From the NCBI GenBank assembly GCA_946902875.1, contig OX336345.1:9145395-9209394 (forward strand): a stretch of DNA of 64,000 bases, read 5' to 3'. Position 1 is the stretch's first letter, and every line of letters begins with the position of its first letter. The DNA is from Nematopogon swammerdamellus. Lineage: Eukaryota > Arthropoda > Insecta > Lepidoptera > Adelidae. The translations under genes and the position numbers were made by a program. Positions 50,076 to 60,270 of this stretch are shown here, one piece after another. The notes under the pieces are model-generated. The model did not search any database, was not told where the DNA came from, and saw nothing but the letters and a program-made list of their open reading frames with translations.

Positions 50076-51261
50076 TTGAATAAAAAAGTGCGTCATATGA
50101 CCTATCAATGGAAAGGGATCGTTATCTTTATAAGGAATACAAATGTTTTTTACAAATATATATAATTTTACAATGCATATTTTAAAAGCTATTAAAGAAA
50201 ATATCGTGCATACGAATCCCCCCCAAAAACAACCGAGTCTAAAATTCGAATAGTTAAAAAACAGAATAGTACGAGACCCTCTCCAGGCGAGTTATATTTC
50301 TTTCTTTCGTTTTATCGTTCGTAAAGCTAATCTTTCTATTTTTTTTCTACTTGTCCTCAGTCCAAAATTTGTTTATTCGAATAAAGCAGCTATTGTTTTC
50401 TTGGACTTATTCAGTCGCCCTGTGGCGGCGAGCGCACTAAATTTATTTGTGAATGTAAATTACGCCCTTCCGTATTTACGCGAGACGCCTCTACTGGAGC
50501 GAGGTGTTGTGGAACGGCACCGGTAAATAAATGTTAGCTAAGGACAAATAGTGAAGCGCTTGTTCAGCAAATAAATAAGACTAACCATTTCCTTCGTTTC
50601 TTTGCTTCTTTTTTCAATTGATAAAGATTAACAGGAAAAAATCAAGATCGAATCTATGGGGATTCCATGGGAGAGGGATAAAAAGAAAACTAGGAAAAAT
50701 AATCTAATTGACCCCGGACTTAATATTGACAATATTATAATAGAAGAGGTAATAAAAATAGAAAATCGTGATCGAAATATATCATTTTTGTTGTTTCTGT
50801 TCAGAATTATTCGTCGCCGTCTTTGTAACACTCATTTCAAGCTATATGACTAAACTACACAGACACACCACAATGTCATACTTTTTTCCAACATAACATA
50901 TAGTCGTCTGCATATTTGTCGGGATTATCTCCTATCAGGTTATTTTTATATGTTGGTACTAAGCATGTTGGTACTCACTTTATATTTGCTGGTTGGGATG
51001 TAATTATTTTTATTTATTTTCAACTTTGCATCTATCTAATGAAGGAACTTCATATTCTATGTTCATGCAAATAGCTAGTTTATTTTGCTTCCTGGCTCCA
51101 CTACATGTCGTCTGATCGATGACTTAGTTGCAAAATTTACTTGTTTCAGGAGTGAAAATGATTAAGTACTCGAAACATTTTACTTATCGAATTTTGATGT
51201 CTGACTCTTATGAATGAGATCCGATTGCTCTTAAGACTATTTCGTATATTTATTTCTCAAG

Positions 51262-51522
51262 AAACATATTCTTTATTGTTTATTGGCCATTCATATGGCA
51301 GTAAAACTGCACCCGAATTTGTCACAATTAGTTCTATCCGGTTCGATTACACCCAAAAACGGGCAAAAGACTTCTCAGTTTTTTTTTCGTACATATATTA
51401 TTACAAGTATTTTAGTGACTAGCCACATAAAAATATACAGTACACGGTCTATCTGAGAGTTCTGACTACAAAGACTTATTAATTAAGTATATCAGGTGTA
51501 AAGAGCATTTGTCAAATTTTGT
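51262..51522 (-). repeat. Dispersed repeat 'Y', copy 3
   Basis: Reverse of 20970-21290: 'ttgtttattggccattcata', 'tatccggttcgattacaccc', 'ttttagtgactagccacata' and 'gagttctgactacaaagact', continuing to 'ggtgtaaagagcatttgtca'. Confidence 0.75.
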
Positions 51523-53355
51523 TACGTTTTTTGTATGAACCTAATTATGTTAGTACATTAAATATACTACAATGCAGTAGAATTATACAAAAATATTTAA
51601 CAATATTGAACTACTTAATGGCTTATAAAATTTTGTTTTTTTTGCCTGAGTTATTTCTCATTTGAACTATTTTCCTCATCTTATTTCATCTCGTTTTATT
51701 TTCGTTTTCACCTCCTCCAGTTGAGTCACCTCCAACAGTTATCTGTCGGGGAAAGTGACTTTTCTCATAAACTGGACAGATGCTAACCGGGAGTTAAGTC
51801 ATTTTACTATGGTTAAGTTCTAGCCTAAGATGGAAATACACCTATCCCAAATCTGACAATTCCTCGGGCAAATGTTAGTCAATGGAAGTATGCGCTTCCA
51901 GCATTCGCTAGTGCATACAAATAATGTTGCAGCAAACTCGGTCACACTTGGAAATTCCACGCCGCCCCATAACTTTTCAAAACAAGCGAACAAGTAAGAA
52001 CTGTCATTAACGTGAGCGAAACTTCCAAAAGTGCGTCCTCAGGTAGGTCACGGCTCAACACGAGGGTCAGATTTATTCCTGTTTCTATAAATCATAGGAG
52101 TGTTGGGGAAATATTTTTTATTGGCGGAATTGCGGAAGAAACGCGCAATAAATATATCGAGGGCCCCGAGGCGGTAGGAAAGGAGCGATTGAGGTAAGCA
52201 ACAGCTGCCAGGATGGCGGAGGCACACTATATGGTAATGTGTTAGGGAACATGTTGACATCTCTTGAGATACATAGGTACCTAGTATATTTAAATTAAAT
52301 ACTTTCATTAACAATTTACGTAATATTTGAATTACACAGGATGCTATTAACTGAAAACAAACGGTTCATAATATTACATATAAAATTTTGAATAAGAATT
52401 TAAGTAAACTGAACTATAATTTCACAAACAAAATTCAATTAATATAATGTTTATCGTAAAGTGTATTTTCTAAGAACTGAACAAGTGCAAGAACAATTCA
52501 GAGGAATGTCATCCCAATTCCGCCGAAAATGTCTAAAAAGAAACATTTTAAACAGTTTGGCTAAAATAGTTTGTTCAAGAACCCACCAATTCATGTGACC
52601 TATGGCGTGAATGCGAGCTGCCGGCCTAACCTAGCGGATGTAATACGGACAAAGGTCCATCTAACCGAGGCAACCTTCAACAAATACATTGGCCCTACTT
52701 TATTGCTGAAATAAAGTGTTTACCGACGCCTCCAGTGCCTCTTAGGGGCGGCGGCAGTTCGAAATCCAAACAGAGTTAATCGGTGTGGAGATATATTCAC
52801 AAAGGTTGGTTATTTAGACTGGCATTACATTAGACAATGTGTTATGTCCACTTTTTAAGATAATTAATTTTTCGATTACGTCATTACTTGATTACAAACA
52901 TTAGCTAAGAACAATCCCGATTAAACCAGCTTTCTAATAAAAAAAACCGAATCCAAATCGGTCTATCCGTTTGGGAGCTACGATGCCACGGACTGACACA
53001 CCCATACACAACGTTAAACTTATAACACCCATTCGTTTGCGTTGGGGATTAAAAAACATTTATTAGACCCGACTACGGTCATATGTCGTGCTTTCCATAA
53101 AAAAAAGGAAAGTTGATCGTCCGCGACGCGACGGGTCGAGAACTGACAGTTCTCTTTATACTGTCACACCGGGCAGAGCGCTCGTGAGGACGGGCCATAC
53201 GTTTGGCCCAAAACGTTGAGGCACATAGCTCGGAGACGACCTTGATTAAAGCCGTCAAATCTTTAACAAGTTTCCTTGTTCTTTTCTTCGTTTTTCGTAG
53301 TCGGGTTTCATAAACTTTTTATTTTATCACTTTATTATCTATCATTCATTAATAT
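51523..53355. other. Long stretch without a supported gene
   Basis: AT-rich. Neither of the overlapping frames near 52012-52314 has a recognisable domain. I see nothing else. Confidence 0.4.
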
Positions 53356-53640
53356 TAAGATTTCGAATTTGTTGCGTTTGCGGTTGAAACCCTCGATCCG
53401 TGGAGCAGTGAAGCCAAAAGCTTCTTGAAGAGGCTTGGGCCTCTGCTGGTGGACGCAACTGGCGTCCCGCAATCAAGGGCCTACTTCATTCAAAGGGTAA
53501 GCCTTGCCATCCAGCGGGGTAATGCAGCAAGTGTTTTAGGAACATTTGAAAATGCCCCTTTTGATAGTTATTTTAATGTTTGTTAGGTAGGTTTATTTCT
53601 TTAGTTATTAGTATTACTTTTTTGTTATTTATTAAATAAA
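53356..53640 (+). pseudogene. LINE C-terminal nuclease-like fragment, better-preserved relative of 24680-25140
   Basis: It reads 'DFEFVAFAVETLDPWSSEAK', then 'KRLGPLLVDATGVPQSRAYF' and 'VSLAIQRGNAASVLGTFENA', ending 'PFDSYFNVC' and a stop. The copy at 24680 lacks the internal 'LGPLLVDATGV' and 'VSLAIQ' portions. Only the last 75 codons or so of the element are present. Confidence 0.65.
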
Positions 53641-54784
53641 TTATAATATTTTAATATGATATCGCCAATGATTCTCATAAACAGCTTTTCTGGTTCTGCT
53701 CTTATTCCGCTTGCATATTTTATGTTCCACCGAAATTTACTCGAGTTTTAACTTCATTTACTATTTACATCTTAACGAGTGTTTTATATTAATTCATGCC
53801 GTGATGGCTGTAACTGCGCAAACGACTTGCGCAGTTTTCTCAATAATTCTGTCGGACAAGGCCCTACATACTTTATAAGTTCCCGAGACACGGAGAAGAA
53901 AAACCTAGGGAAGGAAAATGTGAAAACTTTCTCGGTTAGTGAATAATTAAAACTGTATCCGAGGAAGAAAACAAATAAATAATTGAATTTAGCATTAAGC
54001 TTGCGCAAAGCACGAAGGCGTTGCTAAGGCGTTAGTTTTTATTTGTTTACATTTACATACTTTATTAAGAGTTGTTTCAAACAAATATTTTAACCCTTGT
54101 ATTCTGAAGTAATTTACTTGAGACTAAATTGTTTTCTCTTCAATCTCTTGGAGTTTCGAAGCCCCTTGGGTCGCTGGCAAATCGAAAAGCTCTTCCATTT
54201 CAATGTGCAGTGAGGCGCTTGGTCGTTCGAGTCCGTTGTACTCGACAGGAATATTTGGACCAGAGCACCGGTGACAAAGAACAACCATGAAATCGAATGC
54301 TGCGACATAAAGGTTTCAGGTATTATGTGTTTTTTAGGTCGATGGCTTCGGTAAGGATGGAGGAACAAATAAGTCAAGGCTATATACCTATGTATGTACA
54401 GGTAGGTATGTAAGAAAATGCCATTTATTTAATTATTTGACACGGAAATGCAATAGCTTAGATACATAAATAATTGAAAAATAACAAAATTATAAGACTT
54501 ATAGCCGAAAGAAAAATTCCTCCAATTTAAATATTCTGCATAACAGCGCATACAATTATTTAGACAAATAAACAAATTCGTGAAATATTTAAGAATTCAA
54601 ATAAAAAAATTATTAATAAATTAAAGTAATTGTTCTCACTGTTGAAACATGAAACAATAAAGTGAACTATATAATTTACTAACACATAATGATACCAAAA
54701 TAGTAGGGATTATGGAGCGCATACAAATCGCTATTGCACTGTGTGGCGGTCCACTTACTTACACTTACTTAAAAAGACTAGCCC
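53641..54784. other. Non-coding, nothing recognised
   Basis: AT-rich, with short frames on the minus strand (53784-54008, 54114-54377) that show no domain. Confidence 0.4.
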
Positions 54785-55035
54785 CCTTAATCTCTCCCTG
54801 TGCATATAGTTACAGTCCACTAAGGGATTAGGGCGGGATGCCGTGCCGGCGATAAGCTAGGCACCTCTCATCTTGGCACGGCCCTTCTACTGAGTCTTCG
54901 TGTCTTACTTATATCATTATCGTGTCCTAATACTTCTAATGCTAATCGGTGGTGTGCTGTAATTTATCAGAGTTCTTGCAGAACAAGACCGATTACTCTG
55001 CTTATCCTGATTTTCGAGATAAAGTGTGTGGTATG
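54785..55035 (-). repeat. Dispersed repeat 'X', copy 5
   Basis: Reverse of 33960-34280: 'gcccccttaatctctccctg', 'cacctctcatcttggcacgg', 'gtgtcctaatacttctaatg' and 'agaccgattactctgcttat'. Confidence 0.7.
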
Positions 55036-56715
55036 TATGTGATTCTGGAGCGAATAATGACGAAATTACAAAATCAATTGGAAACTAAAACTACCTAAAT
55101 ACTGACCTAAATACTGACAACATTAAATATTCCTTAAAATCAACAAATTAAAACCTATTCTAAATAACATAGAATACAAACTATTTAAATCTAAAATATA
55201 AAAAAAATATTATTAGGTACCTACCTCACAAGCCGATTCTGGAGCTCAAATGAAAAATATTAACCAGTTTATTTTTTTTTTAAATTTTTTATTATGATTA
55301 CTACTGATCTAAACAAAATTGTAGTTGATGAGCCGAAAGGTACACATTCGAAATTTAAGACAGCGCGGCTCGTTCGTAGTGACATGCGACAGCGACAGGT
55401 CGAAAAAGCACTGGTTTATGTGAAATTGTATGGAATACGTAGGACTCGTTCGTGCGAATATCGCGCGAATCACATCTCGCTTGCCTTGTTTTGTATCGCG
55501 CTCGACTCGGTACTACTGCCTGAGTCAGACTGAGTAGAGTAGTCATATATAAATTAAGGAAGAAATAGGCACATTTTAATTTCATGTTATGAAAATTATT
55601 CGTATTTCCGCCCATTTCATTATAATACAAAATATGAAATCAAATCGAAATACGTTTATTGCACTTAAACATTTTGCAAAATGTACTGCTTAACGCCGTA
55701 GGCGTTCTCCTCCAGCCAACCTTTGAGTTTGGCTAGAGGAAAACGACTTGGTTTTTGCGGAGTGGTAGAGAATAAATAGGGAATCGTAGATATAAAATTT
55801 CAACAAATAATAAAACATAAACACAAATAAGTAGATAAAATATATACATTTATAGAAATACGCTATTTAACATACATACCTATGTATATAATATGCTATA
55901 TAAACACAAAAGGCGCTCAGCACATATATCGTTGTTTTAAATTCTGTCATTTGCATTCTGTTTTTGGTCGCAAAGATCGAAAATACACCTTAATTAAAGT
56001 GCACCAAACTATCACAGAGCAAAGGAAAGATGGCCGCCGATCGCTGCTCTGTGAAAGCATTGAATGCGCTTTGTTTCCAAACAAGTAGGCATATACCCCT
56101 ATGTAATTCTCAATCTTTGCTCACAATATCTTACCAATACACCAAGACTCTTGGGTCCGCACCACACACCGGAGGCTCTGCCCTCGGCTGTGCCTTAGTA
56201 AAATAAGTTAAAAGTATCTTGACGCATATTCCGAAATATTATTTCGAATTATGCTTTGACAAAGAGCTTGAGTAGGCGTGTGAAAATGAACTAGATTAAA
56301 CTTAGTCTTATCTGGCTACCCTCGGGACCACGCCGGAAACCGCGGGCCGTTAAGTTATCTAGAGGCTGTTGCGGCAGACCCTAATTTGAGAGCAGACTAT
56401 CTTTGGGTCTAGAAAGATAAACATCTCGAGATGATCACTGATGCATATGTACGTAATATTCGTACGGATTAATGAACCAGCCGAAGTGACGGAGACACGG
56501 ATGGATAGTGCTAATTAATCAAAGAAATCGGTTTCCTTGGCACAAAGCTAGGCTGAAAGGCTAAAGAAGGCTAAGGCTGGGTGAATCTGGATTTCGTTTT
56601 ATCGATGAGAAATCAAGGCAGCGGTTGTTGTTGATACATTTGTAGTCGGCTACTTTAATGGGAGCTGTAATACTGGATGGGTTATTGGTTTATGATACGG
56701 ATCGGCTAGCAGAGC
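55036..56715. other. Long stretch without a supported gene
   Basis: Overlapping frames of 79 and 91 codons on opposite strands near 55300-55630 have no domain that I recognise. A small hairpin-like 'taggcgttctcctccagcca...tggctagaggaaaac' lies at 55700. Confidence 0.4.
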
Positions 56716-56719
56716 TTCC

Positions 56720-56772
56720 GTGGAGCCCGGGTGGATTAAACCCTACCACCTAGTAAGGTAAGAAGGGAACTA
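56720..56772 (-). repeat. SINE body fragment
   Basis: 'cccgggtggattaaacccta' and 'ccacctagtaaggtaagaag' match the body of the 5S-type SINE in reverse. Confidence 0.55.
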
Positions 56773-56994
56773 AGATGTATTTAATATATTGTTGATATTT
56801 GTAAGTACAACTAAGAGGCGTAGGTATAACATGAAGTAAAAAATGTGACAATACTTTATTGAAATAATGAGAATAATGTCGAATTGATGTCTAAATTTCT
56901 TTTATAATCTTTTGTAGGCTGACATCACGGGTATATATTAGATGTAGCCAATATTTTTTTAAATGTAAACTAACATGGGTGGCTGTACTGAGGG

Positions 56995-57155
56995 ACCAAT
57001 GATGCAGTCGACAGGGCCAACGTGACCTCTCCTCGCGAAGCCACGCTCAGTGAGGCGCCATAGCGCCAGCTGTATATCTGCTGGCATGCCAGCAGATTTA
57101 CGGACTACAGCTAGGCTGTTTAGCCTGTTAATACGACGTTTGAAGACACCATGCC
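56995..57155 (-). repeat. Dispersed repeat, partner of 3375-3525
   Basis: 'gatgcagtcgacagg', 'cctctcctcgcgaagccacg', 'tgaggcgccatagcg' and 'tttacggacta' are the reverse of the copy beside the first tRNA SINE. Confidence 0.55.
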
Positions 57156-57219
57156 AGGTCCCATAAAATACATTAACATATATTTTTAATTAGAAAAATG
57201 CAAATCGAAAATCATTTGA

Positions 57220-57262
57220 TATAAAGCGAGTACGTGCTTAGTACTAACATAAACATAAAATA
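57220..57262 (+). repeat. 43-bp direct repeat, left
   Basis: 'tataaagcgagtacgtgctt' to 'aacataaaata' recurs at 57540-57582 with one mismatch. The two flank a 277-bp segment that holds a tRNA-like sequence. Confidence 0.9.
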
Positions 57263-57421
57263 ATACTAAAAACCTCAAGTCAACTTCTAGTGTCTGATGC
57301 CAAATACGACTTTGGTGACGATAGCATAAGGTTCAATATGGAACCGTGCAAGTTGACTGTTCGCAAACATTATGCGACATCATGCAGGAAGGTGCAATAA
57401 GATTTGGAGATGATACGTCAC

Positions 57422-57492
57422 GGCCCGGTTGCGTAGTTGGTTATCGCGTTGGCAGCTCAAGCCAGAGACCCAGGTTCGAATCCTGGTCGGGA
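57422..57492 (+). tRNA. tRNA-like sequence, probably a SINE head or tRNA pseudogene
   Basis: An A-box-like 'gcgtagttggttatcgcg', an anticodon-arm-like 'ttggcagctcaagccag' and a perfect B box with T stem 'ccaggttcgaatcctgg'. The acceptor stem (ggcccgg with tcgggat) has one mismatch and two wobbles. The anticodon loop AGCTCAA lacks U33, so a working tRNA is unlikely. Confidence 0.45.
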
Positions 57493-57539
57493 TGTATTTT
57501 TCCAATGATTTTCAATTTGAATTTTTCTAATAAAAAATG

Positions 57540-57582
57540 TATAAAGCGAGTACGGGCTTAGTACTAACATAAACATAAAATA
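57540..57582 (+). repeat. 43-bp direct repeat, right
   Basis: Partner of 57220-57262, 42 of 43 bases identical. Confidence 0.9.
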
Positions 57583-57629
57583 CATTTACATATTTTCCTC
57601 GTATCAATAGATGTGTACACTATAATATT

Positions 57630-57631
<2 letters not shown>

Positions 57632-57723
<92 letters not shown>
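57632..57723. repeat. (AT)n microsatellite, about 46 units
   Basis: An uninterrupted TA dinucleotide run that directly abuts the inverted end of the R4-type LINE. Elements of the R4/Dong group are known to insert into simple repeats in some insects (Dong in Bombyx at TAA repeats), so this may be the target. Confidence 0.95.
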
Positions 57724-57727
<4 letters not shown>

Positions 57728-58251
57728 GATCTTTGCAACCTCTGGAAATACGTTTGCAACCTCTTTGGAATGGCGTTATGAATGAATTTATTTCACAGTA
57801 TCTATACAGTTCTTCATTTATAATACTAGTTAGTAATTTGTACATAGTAGGTAGACACGCAATTGGTCGCCAATTTTTCGGATTCTTTGTGTCTGAATTT
57901 TTTGGTAGAAGAGTTACTTTTCCTGTTACAAACCAATCATCAATATTCTCTTCGTCTCGTAAAATCCTATTGAAGCTTTCCATAATATATATGTGTGCAC
58001 CTGTAAAGTATTTTAGATAATAATTTTGAACTTTGTCATTTCCAGGTGATTTCCAATTAGATAGTTTTTTTGTGCAGAATGTGAACATTTCAATGTCAAT
58101 TTTATTAAAATTATGAATTTCTTTGTGATGTATCTGTGATTCTAATTCTTTTAACCAACTGTCGTCCTTATTTATTTCACCAGGTTTGCTGAAAATGTTA
58201 CTCCAAAAAAATTCGATTTCATCTTTTGTTGGAATTTCTTTTGGAATTTTT
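57724..58251 (-). pseudogene. Inverted 5' part of R4-type ORF (start of reverse transcriptase)
   Basis: On the minus strand it reads 'IPKEIPTKDEIEFFWSNIF', 'WKSPGNDKVQNYYLKYF', 'DDWFVTGKVTLLPKNSDTK', 'NWRPIACLPTMYKLLTSI' and 'RGCKRISRGCKDHLI'. It then runs into the AT repeat, which reads as an artificial YIYI run. It aligns residue for residue with element 2 and is open throughout, so the inversion looks recent. Confidence 0.88.
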
Positions 58252-60181
58252 TTTAGAGGATTCACACATCAACAAGAAAAATTTAAACATGGCGTGGATT
58301 GATTATAAAAAAGCATATGACTCTGTTCCCCATGTTTGGATAATACACATACTTAAAATATACAAATGCCCAGACGTAATAATAAATTTCATACAGAGAG
58401 CAATGCAAAAATGGCAAATTATAATGACTGCATCTGGTAATAATTGTACAGTAACAACACATTCAATACGAATAAAAAGAGGAATTTATCAGGGAGATTC
58501 CCTATCACCACTGATTTTCTGTTTATGCCTAAATCCGCTTTCAACAATGCTCAACCGATATAATAGAGCTACATATACAATGAAAAATGGAGAAAAGATT
58601 AATCATTTACTGTATATGGATGACATAAAATTATATGCACAAAGCAAAAACCATCTGGCAGTATTGATCGATACAGTGGAAATTTTTACAAATAATATTG
58701 GCATGGAATTTGGATTAGAAAAATGTAATATACTAGAACTGAAAGCTGGAAAAAGAATCCATACAGCAGGTGATGCTCACATACTGTTAGATGGGAACTC
58801 ATTTGAATCCCTTAATATGAAAAAGAAGTACAAATATTTAGGAATTGAAGAAGACGGAAAAATAAATCACCAAGAAATTATTAATAATAGGAGGCAAGAA
58901 TACACACATAGAATTAAAAAACTCCTCAAAACAAAACTAAACGGCAGAAACATAATCAAAGCGATAAACAGCTACGCCGTTCCGGTACTTCTTTACGCAT
59001 TCAATGTAATTAATTATAATGTCAGTGACATGATTAAGTTAGATCGAAAAACAAGAAAAATGCTACAAATCTACAATGTGCATCAAAAAAATGCTGACAG
59101 AGAAAGATTATATTTACCAATTGATTCAGGTGGAAGAGGATTATTAAACATAGAAAATCTGTACAAAAGAACTGTTATGAACTTCGATGAATATTTAAAC
59201 AACGAAAATCAAGACAAAGTGAAAGAAACTATAAAAAATCACGATACATGTAAATTACTACATAGCATAGAAAAGGAAAGTGTACAATTCAAACTTGAGT
59301 TAAATATTAATGGCTTATCTGGAAACATACTGACGAAACAAATAAAAAATAACATCGAGATATGGAAAAATAAACCAATGCATGGGCAATTAATAAATAA
59401 AGTATTGTTTAATCAGAACATAAATTATATAAAAAGTTTCCAATGGCTTAAAAAAAAACCAATTACTGCAAAATTAGAATCACAATTATTTGCAATACAA
59501 GATCAAGCTATAACAACACGACAATTTGAAAGGGATATTATAAAAAAAGCAACAGATGGGAAGTGTAGACTCTGCAATGAAAAAGATGAAACTGCAATGC
59601 ATATTGTTTCTGGCTGCAAAGTTCTTGTCCAGCCACTATACCTAAAAAGACATAACCATCTGGTAAAATATGTATATTGGTGCCTCAACAAAAAACATAA
59701 CATTGAAACAACAACTATGTGGTGGAAGTGCCCCCTTAGTGAACCACATGTCAAAGAAAACTCCAGTGCAAAAATAATGTGGGAAATTCCAGTTTTCACC
59801 GACTATCCTCTACCGAATAATAGACCGGACATAATATATACTGATAAAATAACTAATAGAACTTTCCTCATAGATGTTACAGTGCCCTCCGATTATAATG
59901 TTATAAAAAAAGAGACAGAAAAGCTTACCAAATATTATGCACTCAGAATTGAAATTGAAAGGTTATGGAAAACGAAAGCAAAAATTATACCAATAGTGAT
60001 TGGAACTACAGGAATTGTTGGCAGATCTATAGACAAATACATTTCGGATTTAAAAGCAGATATCAAAATTGAAATTTTACAACAACAAGCTGCTATACAT
60101 ACATGCAATATAATGACAAAATTTATGACCGGCTATTTGGAAGAATTACAAGGAAACAACAATCACACCACTGATGACTAA
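58252..60181 (+). CDS. R4-type LINE ORF, direct part: reverse transcriptase and restriction-like endonuclease
   Basis: This encodes the catalytic core of an R4/Dong-group enzyme that nicks DNA and primes reverse transcription. Element sequence starts at the 'EDSHINKKNLNM' codons near 58255; the ATG upstream (58226) lies in inverted DNA. Reverse-transcriptase motifs: 'MAWIDYKKAYDSVPHVWI', 'IKRGIYQGDSLSPLIFCL', and the catalytic 'LLYMDDIKLYA' (F/YMDD type). A thumb region with 'LKTKLNGRNIIKAINSYAVP' follows. The C-terminal part has a CCHC-type finger ('CRLCNEKDETAMHIVSGC') and the nuclease core 'RPDIIYTDK...FLIDVTVPSDYN' with 'EKLTKYYALRIEIERLW'. The stop is at 60179-60181. All 640 or so codons are open. 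A few hundred codons of the N-terminal ORF are missing or inverted, so this copy cannot be active. Confidence 0.92.
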
Positions 60182-60270
60182 CATCTACCACTAATATCTA
60201 CAACATCTACCCTCTCTCCCAAGGTGATCTTGGGCGGGGATGATGAAGATTGTCCAGCCAAAACCCAACG
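60182..60270 (+). other. Junction between two R4-type LINEs
   Basis: 89 bases separate the stop of element 1 from the first ATG of element 2. They contain 'ctctctcccaaggtgatctt' and 'gggcggggatgatgaagatt'. No microsatellite, poly(A), or flanking host DNA is visible. It must hold the 3' UTR of one element and the 5' UTR of the other. A TGA at 60244-60246 closes the element 2 frame upstream. Confidence 0.75.

Larger units (their letters stand above)
57724..60181 (+). mobile_element. R4/Dong-clade LINE, element 1, 5'-truncated with 5' inversion
   Basis: The element consists of an inverted upstream part (57724-58251, minus) and a direct downstream part (58252-60181, plus). Against element 2, the inverted part covers about 61537-62072 and the direct part resumes at about 62090, so roughly 15-20 bp is lost at the switch. 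This is the pattern of twin priming during target-primed reverse transcription. The 3' UTR end cannot be separated from the 5' end of element 2. Confidence 0.88.

Noticed and set aside
57422..57492. A functional tRNA gene
   Set aside because: The anticodon loop lacks U33 and the acceptor stem has a mismatch and two wobble pairs. A SINE head or pseudogene fits better.
57564..57723. A YIYIYI run as part of the R4 protein
   Set aside because: It is translation of the AT microsatellite that follows the inverted fragment.
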